From positions 1-64,000 of the forward strand of contig NZ_PQGG01000009.1 of the NCBI RefSeq assembly GCF_002915595.1: a DNA stretch of 64,000 nt. Reading direction: 5' to 3'. This document shows, piece by piece, positions 37,268 to 46,727 of the stretch; the first letter of the stretch is position 1, and each line of letters begins with the position of its first letter. The position numbers and the translations under genes were made by a program. Origin of the DNA: Zhongshania marina. Lineage in GTDB: Bacteria > Pseudomonadota > Gammaproteobacteria > Pseudomonadales > Spongiibacteraceae. The notes under the pieces were generated by a model. That model was not told the DNA's origin and searched no databases. It saw only the letters and a program-made list of their open reading frames with translations.

Positions 37268-37307
37268 TTGCAAGCGATACATCTGGAGAGCCGCTTGCGG
37301 TGAAAGC

Positions 37308-38435
37308 CTAATTGCGGCCTTCTTTCTTACGGCGCTTAACTTCGTACATCTGCTGATCAGCATGTTTCAGTAGCGCCTCGTGATCTTTACCGTGCTCAGG
37401 GTATATCGACCAGCCAATGCTCGCCTTCAAAGTGTAACTCCCTTCGTTTAGCGACATCGGCTCCTGCAGAATAGCTTCAAAACGCCGCTCACCGCACTTA
37501 GCATCGTCTTCCGATTTCATGTCGCGACTAATAACACAAAATTCATCGCCGCCAATACGAGCGACCGTATCAGAAGCCCTCGTACGATGACGAAGCCTAC
37601 GGGCAAACACTTCTAAAATTTGATCACCAAAGTGGTGGCCATATTCATCATTGGCTTTTTTAAAGTCGTTGAGATCAATATAAAAAAGACAAAATGAATC
37701 TGCGCTTTTTTCGCATCTCGCAATTTCAGACTGTAATATTTCTAAAAAATGACGACGATTAATTGCACCCGTATGTGCATCATGATTGGCCAAGTAATGA
37801 AACTCTCGCTTTTCCTTCAGCAAATTTAAACGCAGTCTTTTAGATGTGCCTTCATAATAAAGCGCCACAAAAGCAATAAAAGTATGACTAGTTAAAATAC
37901 TGACATAAAACGCGAGACTGTCATCCACATCAGGCATGCTCTTCTTTACATCAAAACCCAGTTGCGGCGCAAAATATAATAATGACCATGTCACAACCGC
38001 TAAAACGCCCCAGATTTTTCCTGCAGTGGAATCAATACTCAATGTTGCGATAGCAGGAATAATAATCAAACATATCGACGCCGGCGATAAGATGCCACCG
38101 GTCATCACCGCCAAGTAAATCAGCGCCAAGCCTAAAACCGCAATGAAGAAATTCGTAGCGATAACACGTTGATCTAAGGCCCGCAGAATATAAATTGACA
38201 GCAATGCACCAAAACCGACAAAAACAAACAAGAGCCGAACGATGTCTAAGCCTTTATCATCAAGAGGAAGAAAATAGCTGGCAACAAACAAAACTATAGA
38301 GAGATAAAACATCGCACTGAGGATTAGTCCCGCAGTGAAGCGATGCCGGTACAAGCGCGCATCCCCCTCACTGTAGGTCTTAGAGTGCAGGGGGTCTATT
38401 AGCGAAAATAGATTGAAGCGCCGAAATTTAGTCAT
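37308..38435 (-). CDS. Membrane-bound diguanylate cyclase (GGDEF)
   Basis: This 375-residue protein makes cyclic-di-GMP. The N-terminal half has about six membrane helices (residues 30-200) with no known sensor motif. The GGDEF domain covers about 210-370. The active-site motif GGDEF is intact in VARIGGDEFCVIS, and an RASD five residues before it forms the RxxD product-inhibition site. NHDAHTGAINRR and FYIDLNDFKKANDEYGH are the usual GGDEF landmarks. It is transcribed alone and convergent with rlmI. Confidence 0.93.
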   Translation of the reverse strand: MTKFRRFNLFSLIDPLHSKTYSEGDARLYRHRFTAGLILSAMFYLSIVLFVASYFLPLDDKGLDIVRLLFVFVGFGALLSIYILRALDQRVIATNFFIAVLGLALIYLAVMTGGILSPASICLIIIPAIATLSIDSTAGKIWGVLAVVTWSLLYFAPQLGFDVKKSMPDVDDSLAFYVSILTSHTFIAFVALYYEGTSKRLRLNLLKEKREFHYLANHDAHTGAINRRHFLEILQSEIARCEKSADSFCLFYIDLNDFKKANDEYGHHFGDQILEVFARRLRHRTRASDTVARIGGDEFCVISRDMKSEDDAKCGERRFEAILQEPMSLNEGSYTLKASIGWSIYPEHGKDHEALLKHADQQMYEVKRRKKEGRN

Positions 38436-38647
38436 CCTAAGCCTAGTGTTCCTTTTCTACAGCCGCGGGTAATGCAATATGTGCATGCACATAACATACC
38501 TAGCTGTCACTCAACATCCTTGGCTTTTATACCTGAGTGTAAATTAGTTTCATCTGCTGTTTTATTGCCGCGCAAATTATGAAACAGCGGCGGTACACAC
38601 TCAATAAATTCGAATGTTAATAAGGCAGACTATTCCACTACCGCCAA

Positions 38648-39490
38648 TTATTTGAAATCAGCCGCACTATGCCTCTCTAGTACGCGCTCATTTTCCGGCC
38701 CCCACGCCCTATTCACCCGTCGGCCGCGCTTAACTGCTGGCCGCTCAGCAATCTGATTCGCCCAGCGCAATACGTGGGTGTAGGAGGCAACATCCAGAAA
38801 CTCAGCGGCATCGTAAAGCTGCCCCTGTACGAGCGCGCCATACCAAGGAAAAGTCGCTATGTCAGCAATACTATAATCGTCACCACAGAGATAGGTGTTT
38901 TGCGACAAATGTTTATCTAAGACGTCTAATTGCCGCTTTACTTCCATACTATAACGGTCAATGGGGTACTGATATTTTTCTGGCGCATAGGCGTAAAAAT
39001 GCCCGAAGCCGCCGCCCAAAAACGGCGCGCTGCCCTGCTGCCACATCAGCCATGATTGGCAGGCGGCACGAGCGGAGGGGTCTTTAGGGTAGTAAGCGTC
39101 AAATTTCTCGGCTAAGTACAAAATTATCGCCGCTGACTCAAATACGCGAATAGACGGGTTAACGCTACGATCCTGCAATGCTGGTATCTTGGAATTGGGG
39201 TTTATATCCACAAAGCCACTGCCGAATTGCTCGCCCTCACCAATATTAATGGTGTAGGCATCATACTCAGCCGCGCTAATACCCAGCTCTAATAACTCTT
39301 CCAACATCACGGTGACTTTTACACCATTGGGCGTCGCCAATGAATACAATTGTAGAGCGTGATCACCCACAGGCAGCACCTTGTCGTGGGTCGCACCAGA
39401 TATCGGCCGGTTAATATTACTGAATTTACCCCCGCTTTGATTATCCCACTTCCACACCGCCGGCGGGGTATAACTATTCGAGTCTGACAT
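38648..39490 (-). CDS. yghU: YghU-type glutathione S-transferase-like disulfide-bond oxidoreductase
   Basis: This 280-residue protein has the long N-terminal extension of YghU proteins (TPPAVWKWDNQSGGKFSNIN). A thioredoxin-like domain (LYSLATPNGVKVTVMLEELL, about 48-130, with NPNSKIPAL) and an all-helical C-terminal domain with FPWYGALVQG and NRAWGPENERVLERH follow. YghU reduces disulfides with two bound glutathiones. A GGAG site precedes the ATG. It lies downstream of the DMT exporter on the same strand, with a 143-bp gap. Confidence 0.9.
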   Translation of the reverse strand: MSDSNSYTPPAVWKWDNQSGGKFSNINRPISGATHDKVLPVGDHALQLYSLATPNGVKVTVMLEELLELGISAAEYDAYTINIGEGEQFGSGFVDINPNSKIPALQDRSVNPSIRVFESAAIILYLAEKFDAYYPKDPSARAACQSWLMWQQGSAPFLGGGFGHFYAYAPEKYQYPIDRYSMEVKRQLDVLDKHLSQNTYLCGDDYSIADIATFPWYGALVQGQLYDAAEFLDVASYTHVLRWANQIAERPAVKRGRRVNRAWGPENERVLERHSAADFK

Positions 39491-39633
39491 GGATAAACAC
39501 TCCTAATATTTCAATTCATACCAGCAAGCCTACTACAGCTACGCAATATTTAGACGCTACTTGCCAATCACTGTTACATATCCCATAAAAATCTATACTA
39601 AGGCTTGCGCCACAGACATAGCACAAAAGCCCT

Positions 39634-40545
39634 TCAATCCGCGGCTCGTGCAGCAGGCAACACATCACGCGTCTTACTTGGCCGCCAAAAACCCTGATGA
39701 ATTGCCAATGCCAATAATATAAGCCCTGCCCCCAACAACATTGCCACAGAAACAACTTCATCCGCCAGCATAACGCCCAAGAGTATTGCCATAATTGGGG
39801 TTATAAACGGAATCAAGGAAACCGTCTCAACTGCCATATGCTTCAATATGGAATAGTAGGCGACAAAGCCAACCAAGGAAGCAAAGAGCGACAGGTATAG
39901 CAACGACGCCAGCGACAGCGGACTAATATGGACAGGCTCAAGCCCAAATATAAATACCCAGCTCAAACCCAGCCCCGGCAAGGCGAATGCCATAGCCCCC
40001 AAGGCCTGTTCTAGCGGATCTACCGCCATCGTCGCATTGAGCTTTTTCACCCACAGCGCACTCGCCGAGAACAATGTATTTGATAGCAACATGAGGCCAA
40101 TACCAATATAACTCTCCTCACTGACCGTCACGTCGTCCAGCACAATACAAACTAGACCCAAGCTAGCCAGCGCAATCGCAAATATCTTGCGCGGCTGTAA
40201 TAGGTTCTCCCCCAGAATAGGCTTGGCAAGCACCGCAGTAAAAAACGGGGTCAACCCAAATAGCAGCGCAATCAAGCCCGAGGACAAATACCCCGCCGCA
40301 AAATAAACCAATGCCATATTGGGAAATAGGCTGATCGACGCCGCAAAATATAATTTCCAATGACGACGAATCGACAAGCCAGCAAAACCGCCAAGGGTGC
40401 AAATAACGCTACCTACCGCAAATGCCAGCGCAATTCGCAGCGATAGCCCCGCAATAGGCGCAAGAGAATCACCACCCAGCTTAATCGCCAGCGGCGTGGT
40501 GGCCCAAATAAATATGACCAAAACATAGGTCAACCGTACAAGCAT
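39634..40545 (-). CDS. DMT-superfamily (EamA) transporter
   Basis: This 303-residue inner-membrane protein has ten predicted helices formed by two EamA repeats, at about 5-135 and 150-285. IWATTPLAIKLGGDSLAPI opens the first repeat, and LASLVGFVAYYSILKHM with PFITPIMAILLG lies in the second. Members export amino acids and other metabolites. The substrate cannot be read from the sequence. Confidence 0.88.
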   Translation of the reverse strand: MLVRLTYVLVIFIWATTPLAIKLGGDSLAPIAGLSLRIALAFAVGSVICTLGGFAGLSIRRHWKLYFAASISLFPNMALVYFAAGYLSSGLIALLFGLTPFFTAVLAKPILGENLLQPRKIFAIALASLGLVCIVLDDVTVSEESYIGIGLMLLSNTLFSASALWVKKLNATMAVDPLEQALGAMAFALPGLGLSWVFIFGLEPVHISPLSLASLLYLSLFASLVGFVAYYSILKHMAVETVSLIPFITPIMAILLGVMLADEVVSVAMLLGAGLILLALAIHQGFWRPSKTRDVLPAARAAD

Positions 40546-40900
40546 GATCGTCTACCTAAATACTTGCCGAGACAGTTATCTGTGGTCTTTAACGAAAAAG
40601 GCCGCAGAGGGTGGGTCTGCGGCCTTTGAGAAATTTTGCGTTTTTACATCAATGCATCATTTTTCCGCCGCACGCCACACCACCCAGCGCAATGCAATAT
40701 TGCGTTTGGCTGCGGCAAGCATGACAGGACAAATAAAATGCATGGGAATTAGTCGTTCATCTTGAAAATTGAGTACCACCCGACTATAGGAGAAGAACAA
40801 GTCACTGCGCAAGCCTTTCTTGCGCAAAAAATTTGGTATAAGTCGGCAGAGCTAAAATTTCAGCATCGGGATCAACAAGACTCAGCTCACAGAATCATCC
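40546..40900. other. 355-bp noncoding region with a terminator
   Basis: The region lies between the DMT transporter start and the 3' end of the small helical protein at 40901. Apart from the hairpin at 40597-40627 I see nothing convincing. Short plus-strand frames through it lack family features and overlap the gene at 40901. Confidence 0.5.
40597..40627 (-). terminator. Rho-independent terminator, leftward
   Basis: AAAGGCCGCAG and CTGCGGCCTTT form a perfect stem with a 9-base loop. On the minus strand the stem is followed by TTTTT, so it should stop leftward transcription from the gene at 40901-41365, although it is about 270 bp past that stop codon. Confidence 0.7.
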
Positions 40901-41365
40901 TTAAAGGTCTTCTAGACGATTTGCGGAATGTGCCATCAACATTAATTGATGCTCCTCCACGTCAAGCAATTGTTCCAACATATCCGCTGCAGGGGTTGCG
41001 GCGCTGCGGCTCAATAGGTGGCTAAACAGCGCCATCAATTGCTGATGTATTCCGCGCACTTCATCCATAAGTTCATTTGCAGAAAAGTGCGCCCAGCGCT
41101 CATCTTTAATCGCTGTATCCGGCAACGGCTGCTTATTCAAAAATTCTGTACACCACGTCCCCAAGGCATTGTCGCTCTCAACCACTTCAAAAGCCGCAAC
41201 GGTTTTAGCAAGTTGACGCTCATGGTCAGCAATATAACTACTCAGCATTTTTAAGCGTTCGTCCTTAGATTGGGCGACACTAGCCTCGATAAAATCAGCC
41301 AAATTACTATGGAAGCCACTTGACCACCTTATAACATCACCCATTGTTTCAATATGCATAGCCAC
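40901..41365 (-). CDS. Small helical protein, ferritin/hemerythrin-like in pattern, unknown function
   Basis: This 154-residue protein is predicted all-helical, probably a four-helix bundle. His/Glu pairs occur in helices: FHSNLADFIE, YIADHERQLAK and LLDVEEHQLMLMAHSAN. That spacing is suggestive of metal binding, but no family could be assigned. Both GTG at 41365 (AGGAG four bases upstream) and ATG at 41359 are acceptable starts. It is encoded alone, between the DMT transporter and the DTW-domain gene. Confidence 0.6.
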   Translation of the reverse strand: MAMHIETMGDVIRWSSGFHSNLADFIEASVAQSKDERLKMLSSYIADHERQLAKTVAAFEVVESDNALGTWCTEFLNKQPLPDTAIKDERWAHFSANELMDEVRGIHQQLMALFSHLLSRSAATPAADMLEQLLDVEEHQLMLMAHSANRLEDL

Positions 41366-41489
41366 TTTTCTCCTGATCGCTAATAATTCCTCGTTCGATG
41401 AGTATTCCTGCTAATTGTGACAGACGAATATGCTCAGATACTCACGAGAAATATTTCAAGGAGGCGAGGATTCGATAATACACAGAGGA

Positions 41490-42092
41490 TTAGCGACGTT
41501 CAGGCGGATAATTCTTTCGATAGGTCGCAGACCCCATAGCGTCAATCTGCAGATCAATCATTTTGTAAAATGCCGGCAGAATGGCTGAATAATCCTGTTC
41601 CGACGACAAAGCATTAAGCGCCGCTACCGCCGCTTCAATCGTCGACAAACCATCATCTCTTGGCGATTTCCTGATTTTATATTGAGAAGCTACATCTGGC
41701 TGAATCGCCAAACGCCGCAGTTCACTCAGCCACGGGTTCAAGTGCATCAGACGAGCAACCTTGCGCCAGGTGCCATCCAATAAAATAATATTTTTGAAAT
41801 TTGTACTTACTGCTTGCTCTGCGGTGAGCGCGCCGTCCGAAGGGAATACCAGCAAAGTCTCTTCTCGCCAAGCCGAGCCGAAAATCTCATCGGGGTCAAA
41901 ATGTTCACCCACAAAACGAGCTGCCCCCTCAATCGACTTTTCTAATAACGGCGCAGATGAAAGTGCGTGTTTGGCCTCTTTCACATCTTGTAAAATGACG
42001 ATTCGATAAGGACTGGCCATTGTCACCATTACATCGCATAAGCAAGTTTTTAAAGGTCGCTCACAATCGACACAAACAGCGCGCTTTATCAT
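41490..42092 (-). CDS. DTW-domain tRNA-uridine aminocarboxypropyltransferase
   Basis: This 200-residue protein has the N-terminal cysteine cluster CVDCERPLKTCLCD (zinc binding), the SPOUT-like core, and the DTW-family motif, here DGTWRKVARLMHLNPWL (about 106-121). This is followed by YKIRKSPRDDGLSTIEA. E. coli members (TapT/YfiP) form acp3U in tRNA using SAM. The substrate position cannot be told from the sequence. Confidence 0.87.
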   Translation of the reverse strand: MIKRAVCVDCERPLKTCLCDVMVTMASPYRIVILQDVKEAKHALSSAPLLEKSIEGAARFVGEHFDPDEIFGSAWREETLLVFPSDGALTAEQAVSTNFKNIILLDGTWRKVARLMHLNPWLSELRRLAIQPDVASQYKIRKSPRDDGLSTIEAAVAALNALSSEQDYSAILPAFYKMIDLQIDAMGSATYRKNYPPERR

Positions 42093-42272
42093 ATGGATAC
42101 CAGCAAAATAACAATTAAGACAAGGTAGAACACTTTAGCGACGGCTACTGGTAACTAGCTGACGATCGAAGATCCAGAACAAGATGAAATGAATTAGCCT
42201 GAACTGAAAATCCGCTTTTGCAAAACACCATCGATCTTTCAAATAATTTCCAAGCCTACAAAACAATTTGCG

Positions 42273-42968
42273 CTATTTTTTTCGCACAGCTTTTTTGGCT
42301 TTCTTTGCAGGCTTGGCTGGCTCTGGCCGCTCCGCTGCGCGCTCAATCCAGAATAAGGCATCTAAATAATTAACATAGCGATTTAAATATTGCGGTGATA
42401 AATCCCGCATTGCGGTCAGCGATTTTAATGCCAGCATCTGCGGGTTTAGCGGCCCCGGACTTTCTGGCCCTTGCTGAATCGCTATTTCAACCCGCCGTTC
42501 TATAGAGCGGCGCTGCTGAAATACCTGCATTTTCTGACTCGCTTTTAGTGGCTTTTGAGCTGTTGCAGTCACTTCATTTTGCGATTCAAGCAAAGCCTCT
42601 GCAGCATACTGCGCGCCCGCCAAGCTCTGGTTTTCTTGCTCTTGTAACTGTCGCTCTAAGGCCGATGCCGTCGCATTGAGAGGCGCTTGTTTTTGATCTA
42701 ACACCTGCCGCAATTCAATAATCTTGGTTATGGTATTTGCATATGCTGCGCTCGGTTTACAGGCCACTTTCTCAGCGGAAGATTGTTGATCAGCACGGTA
42801 AGCGCTTAAAGCGGTAAAAGCTTTATTTTGCAATATAACTTGCACCGGCGCGCGAGCATGGACAGCCCGCTCAAGTAGCGATTCAATAAAACGAAAACGA
42901 GTGGGATCAAAGCGATCCCCGTTGGCTTCTCGCAGAGTGCTTAACTCTTGTTGCAGCTCAGAAAGCAT
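42273..42968 (-). CDS. DUF2894 protein, last gene of the MotA/MotB-like operon
   Basis: This 231-residue soluble protein matches DUF2894 in layout. The N-terminal RFDPTRFRFIESLLERA (about 19-35) and the C-terminal GPLNPQMLALKSLTAMRDLS with YVNYLDALFWIE (about 177-215) are its landmarks. It ends in a basic tail with PAKKAKKAVRKK. The start is 3 bp after the stop of the OmpA-like gene. It is the fourth gene of a tightly packed operon. Its function is unknown. The basic tail could bind nucleic acid or a membrane surface (inference). Confidence 0.8.
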   Translation of the reverse strand: MLSELQQELSTLREANGDRFDPTRFRFIESLLERAVHARAPVQVILQNKAFTALSAYRADQQSSAEKVACKPSAAYANTITKIIELRQVLDQKQAPLNATASALERQLQEQENQSLAGAQYAAEALLESQNEVTATAQKPLKASQKMQVFQQRRSIERRVEIAIQQGPESPGPLNPQMLALKSLTAMRDLSPQYLNRYVNYLDALFWIERAAERPEPAKPAKKAKKAVRKK

Positions 42969-42971
42969 TGC

Positions 42972-43619
42972 CTAGGGCACCTGTGATTCTGAATTTTGCA
43001 CCCTCGGCACCGGCGCCATCTCTACTCGGCGGTTTTGCGAACGGCTTTCGCTATTGCTGTTCTCTACTACCGGCTGCTGTGCGCCGAAGGCGGCGGCAAA
43101 CACCATATCCGCAGGCATGCCCTCTTCGATAAGCGCGCGGGTAACGGTAAGGGCGCGCTGAGCTGACAGCTCCCAGTTATCTCGGAAGTGTAAATTGCCT
43201 TTTTGAATAGGCAAGTCATCGGTAAACCCGCTCACCATCAGCAGTTGTTCATTCTCGCCTAAATACACCTGCAGCGGCGCCCTTAAGGTATGTAATAATT
43301 CGCGGCCTTCTTCTTGCAACTCCGCAGAATTCAATGAAAATAAAACACTGCCGCTAATACCGATTTTGCCGTCGCGCAACGTGACTCTGCCGGCAGCTAA
43401 TGGATCGGCAAGTGCTTCTTCTAAAGCCTGACGACGCTGCTCCGCCACCTCACGTTTTTGTATTTCTTTTTCTAAGCTTTGCGACAACTCGAGCTGAAAA
43501 CCCAAGGCCCATACCAGCAACAAAACAAATACGCCAACGAGGCCTGTCATCAGGTCGCCGAAGATGGCCCAAATAGGCGGTTCTTGGTCTAAGCCATTAT
43601 CTAATTCAGAGATGCTCAC
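42972..43619 (-). CDS. MotB/ZorB-like protein: one helix plus OmpA peptidoglycan-binding domain
   Basis: This 215-residue protein has a short cytoplasmic N terminus and one membrane helix, IFGDLMTGLVGVFVLLLVWA. Its Asp22 sits where MotB carries the ion-binding Asp. A linker helix is followed by an OmpA/MotB domain (about 95-205) containing VLFSLNSAEL, VSGFTDDLP, DNWELSAQRALTV and SRSQNRRVEM. It should pair with the MotA-like protein at 43616, pass protons or sodium, and anchor to peptidoglycan. The start is a GTG that overlaps the previous stop (GTGA). Confidence 0.88.
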   Translation of the reverse strand: MSISELDNGLDQEPPIWAIFGDLMTGLVGVFVLLLVWALGFQLELSQSLEKEIQKREVAEQRRQALEEALADPLAAGRVTLRDGKIGISGSVLFSLNSAELQEEGRELLHTLRAPLQVYLGENEQLLMVSGFTDDLPIQKGNLHFRDNWELSAQRALTVTRALIEEGMPADMVFAAAFGAQQPVVENSNSESRSQNRRVEMAPVPRVQNSESQVP

Positions 43620-45721
43620 GCCTGCGCTTCCTCACGACTAGTCGCCGCGCCACTGCTTAAGCTCTGCAGCTGATTGATGATCTCTTGGTGCGCGAGCATA
43701 TTGTGGTCAATAATTTCCCGCGCCTGCGCAACGTAGTAGGCCATTTGTTCGTCGCTGCGCTCACCGCTGCCCTGCAAGCCCGCCTCTACTTTTAAGAGTG
43801 TGTCGATCAGCCCGCCGTTGGCCTCGCTAAACTGGGTCACTGCTGATGCGAATGCATCACCCAAACTCGCCAGCTCGGCACTACTGCCTTCAAAATGTGC
43901 CACGATATCCGACAATTTACTGGATTCTTTTTCAACATTTTCGCCAAAGCGCTGACTGATATCGGCCAGCAAACCTGATGAATTGCTTAGAATCGTTTCA
44001 ACCGCTTCGCGCTGCCCCGCCGCCGAACTTTGCAGTGACTCAGACAAGCCATTCAGCTGCTCCATCAGCACACGACGCTCATCCAGCAAACTATTGTCGC
44101 GCTCAATATTCTCGTTCATTTCTGCGCGCAATTTAGTCATTATTTCCGCTGCGATACGCGGCGTTTCAGAAGCGGATTCAATCAAGCGCCCCATTGGCTC
44201 TTCAAGTGCATTCGCCAAGCTCGCTAAATGTTCAGCAACCGCCGCTTGCAGCTCGTCTAAACGATTCACCGCCGCCTCGCCGCGCTGTGTCTCTAGCATT
44301 TGAAGACTTTGCAACTCACCTTTTATAGTCGCAGTCATATCACTCATGCGCTGCTGGTAACTTGCCAGCCAATCACTTTCACCCTGGGTGCGCGCCGCCA
44401 CCAATTCTTCAGAGCTCGACAGCAATTTAGTAAATTCTGCCATCAACTCTTGGCTGCCAGCACGGGCATTTTCGCTCAAGGTCTCGGCATTGCTGCGCAA
44501 TAAATCTGCACTTTGATCAAACACCGCCGACCAATTCGCCAAACGCTCCTGCTCCGCAGATTGCTGTCTCGCCACCCAATCTTCACTGACGGTATTAAAA
44601 CTCTTCAGCAAGGATTGCGAGCTGTTTTCAAACTGTTCAGCAAGCTTTGCGAAGCGTTGATCCATGATCGCTAATAAAGATTCACTGCCCGCCTGCTGAG
44701 TGCTGACTGCCTGCTGCCAAGCCTGCTTGAAATCCTCTGAGGTATTTGCGTAACGCTCACCTAAATTCTGCAAATGATTTTCGGCAGTGCATTGCATGTG
44801 CTCTTGACTGCGCTTTAAATCATGGCGAATATCATTTACAAACGTCGAAATAACCGGCGCGATATTTTCCCCCGCAATGCGCCCGCTATCGGCAAGGCTT
44901 TGTTTAAGCGAGACGCCCACAGAGTTGGCAAGTTCTGTATATTGGCTTTGAGCAGCCGCGTGAAATTGTTCTTGCTGGCGCGTTAACGTCGCCGCCAAGT
45001 CATCGCCCATTTTTGCTAAGCGATCAGCTAGAACCGTCAGTTGCTGCGCTACCGCTGGCAAGGCATCTGCCTGCGACTGCATGGCCGCATAACTTTGGCG
45101 ACGCTGCTGACTCAATGAAAACGGTTTAAATACCGTGCTCATACTGGTGTCTAATTGCCGCGACACCTGCAGGCGTTCACGACGGCTTAGTGTCGAGATC
45201 AAACCCAACATCGCCGACGCACACACCCCCGCCACCGAGGTCGCAAATGCCATGCCTAAGCCTTTAATCGGCGCAGCTAAACCAGCGCGAACGGCTTCTA
45301 GTTCATTGGTGCCCTCAAGGGCCACCACGGCGCCTTTTAAGGTGGCAACCATACCAATAAAGGTGCCTAGCAAACCGAGCATCACCAGCAGGCCGATAAT
45401 ATAAGGGCTCAGCACTGGCGCCGGTAAACCGACATACTCCCCTTGAACCCGCTGACGCACCGCATTGCGCAATGAGTCAGGAATTTTCGCCAACCACGCC
45501 TCTAAATCTTGCAGAGAATCATCAACACTCGACAAGGCCCCACTCAAGGCTGCACTCGCCTGTTGATAGCGCACTAATTCTGCAAAGCCAACGGCGTAAG
45601 CCGCCGCTATCAATATGGTCACACCCAGTGCCAGCGCATTGCTACCGACAAATGCCGATGCCATCCAAACCACTACTACAGCGCCTATGGCAAACGCAGC
45701 TATCGAAATCATTCTTGTCAT
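43616..45721 (-). CDS. DUF802-type MotA/ExbB-like channel with long coiled-coil tail
   Basis: This 701-residue protein has four predicted membrane helices: about 7-28, 31-50, 107-130 and 155-178. The third and fourth carry LGLLGTFIGMVATLKGAVVA and LGMAFATSVAGVCASAML, the MotA/TolQ/ExbB pattern. From about residue 200 to 690 the chain is almost wholly helical and coiled coil, rich in Gln, Glu, Ser and Ala. This matches the architecture of ZorA (channel plus long cytoplasmic tail). It overlaps the genes on both sides by four bases. DUF802 is the likely family of the tail. Confidence 0.85.
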   Translation of the reverse strand: MTRMISIAAFAIGAVVVVWMASAFVGSNALALGVTILIAAAYAVGFAELVRYQQASAALSGALSSVDDSLQDLEAWLAKIPDSLRNAVRQRVQGEYVGLPAPVLSPYIIGLLVMLGLLGTFIGMVATLKGAVVALEGTNELEAVRAGLAAPIKGLGMAFATSVAGVCASAMLGLISTLSRRERLQVSRQLDTSMSTVFKPFSLSQQRRQSYAAMQSQADALPAVAQQLTVLADRLAKMGDDLAATLTRQQEQFHAAAQSQYTELANSVGVSLKQSLADSGRIAGENIAPVISTFVNDIRHDLKRSQEHMQCTAENHLQNLGERYANTSEDFKQAWQQAVSTQQAGSESLLAIMDQRFAKLAEQFENSSQSLLKSFNTVSEDWVARQQSAEQERLANWSAVFDQSADLLRSNAETLSENARAGSQELMAEFTKLLSSSEELVAARTQGESDWLASYQQRMSDMTATIKGELQSLQMLETQRGEAAVNRLDELQAAVAEHLASLANALEEPMGRLIESASETPRIAAEIMTKLRAEMNENIERDNSLLDERRVLMEQLNGLSESLQSSAAGQREAVETILSNSSGLLADISQRFGENVEKESSKLSDIVAHFEGSSAELASLGDAFASAVTQFSEANGGLIDTLLKVEAGLQGSGERSDEQMAYYVAQAREIIDHNMLAHQEIINQLQSLSSGAATSREEAQA

Positions 45722-46494
45722 TGTGTCTTCTCTACTTCAAATTCTAATGCTTCTAACATGCCTATCACCGGCATCAGTCGCAATTCTAGTTCGGCGAGTA
45801 AAACCGCCTGCATCTCACGGATAAAACGGTCTAGCCAGCCATCTTTTTTCAGCCAAAGGCTGGCGTCATCGGCAACCGAACTTGTCGCCCCGTCGTTAAG
45901 CCGCTCTTGGCGATATTGCTGGTTTAAAGAATAAAAGCGCTTTGCCAGTAAATGTGGAATACCGGCAAAAGCGCGACGGCTAAAGTCCGCCATCGTATCT
46001 GCCATACTGCTGTCTAAGGCAGCCAACTGGGCAAGCTCAGGGGTGCGCCCCGCCATAATGTGCTGCAACTGACGCCGCAACGTCACTACGCGATGATCCA
46101 TCTCACTTTGGTGCAGCGAATAAAAACGCTGATAGGCGACAAAGCCCGCATTCGGATCGTCTAGGGTGTCACGATTTGGCCTTGGCAAAATAAAAGACGA
46201 TGCCCCGCCAGCGGGAGCTTCATCGCCCTCAAGCACAAAGCTATTAACAATAAACCCCAGCATCTCAGCGCGGGCTTGCAAAAACACGGTATTCGCATTG
46301 TCACTGCTCTCTGCTGCCGTAAACGGCTTTTTCTTTAAACCCCGCAAGGACTCAGCCAAGACAATGGCATCAGACAAGCTAATCAACTCACCCAGCTTGT
46401 CGGCAAACTGGATTTGACTCAGCTCGCCATCCACCACCGCCAACTCAAGCAAGACGCGCTGTAGCCGAGAACTTGTGACTGGAATGGGCTTCAT
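45718..46494 (-). CDS. DUF3348 protein, first gene of the MotA/MotB-like operon
   Basis: This 258-residue soluble protein matches DUF3348. It starts SSRLQRVLLELAVVDGELSQ, has NPNAGFVAYQRFYSLHQSEMD-like spacing in the middle (about 113-133), and HLLAKRFYSLNQQYRQERL in the second half. An AAGGAT site precedes the ATG. It overlaps the MotA-like gene by four bases (ATGA) and opens the operon. Its function is unknown; it is consistently found with DUF802, OmpA-like and DUF2894 genes. Confidence 0.82.
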   Translation of the reverse strand: MKPIPVTSSRLQRVLLELAVVDGELSQIQFADKLGELISLSDAIVLAESLRGLKKKPFTAAESSDNANTVFLQARAEMLGFIVNSFVLEGDEAPAGGASSFILPRPNRDTLDDPNAGFVAYQRFYSLHQSEMDHRVVTLRRQLQHIMAGRTPELAQLAALDSSMADTMADFSRRAFAGIPHLLAKRFYSLNQQYRQERLNDGATSSVADDASLWLKKDGWLDRFIREMQAVLLAELELRLMPVIGMLEALEFEVEKTQ

Positions 46495-46727
46495 AACATC
46501 CTTAACGAAGGCAAAACCACGCTGCCAACGCGGCGAAAGAGTAGATCAACGTGAATCTTTGCACTGCCAGATGGGAAAATCTGATAAGCGGAAATGACTA
46601 CGGCCGATTCGAGGTTTTGCCAAAGTACTGTGACGCACCTACTTTTTGCGACCAATTATCGCTATTTTACCAGCAACTTCAAGGATTAGCGGCCAGACAG
46701 CGACGCCGAGCGCCGCCCCACCTTAAC

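Noticed and set aside
37271-37305. GCAAGCG/CGCTTGC inverted repeat after rlmI as a terminator
   Set aside because: The stem is only 7 bp with a 17-base loop and no T tract on either strand.
40544-41025. Two plus-strand frames (about 73 and 87 codons) around the terminator at 40597
   Set aside because: They cross a perfect terminator hairpin and overlap the helical-protein gene at 40901, with no ribosome site or domain.
43983-44303. Plus-strand 106-codon frame inside the DUF802-type gene
   Set aside because: It is antisense to the coiled-coil tail, with Ser/Arg-rich low-complexity translation and no start signal.
42273-46494. Calling the four-gene operon a true Zorya system
   Set aside because: No ZorC, ZorD or ZorE homologue is present and the accessory proteins are DUF3348 and DUF2894. 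Only the motor pair is comparable.
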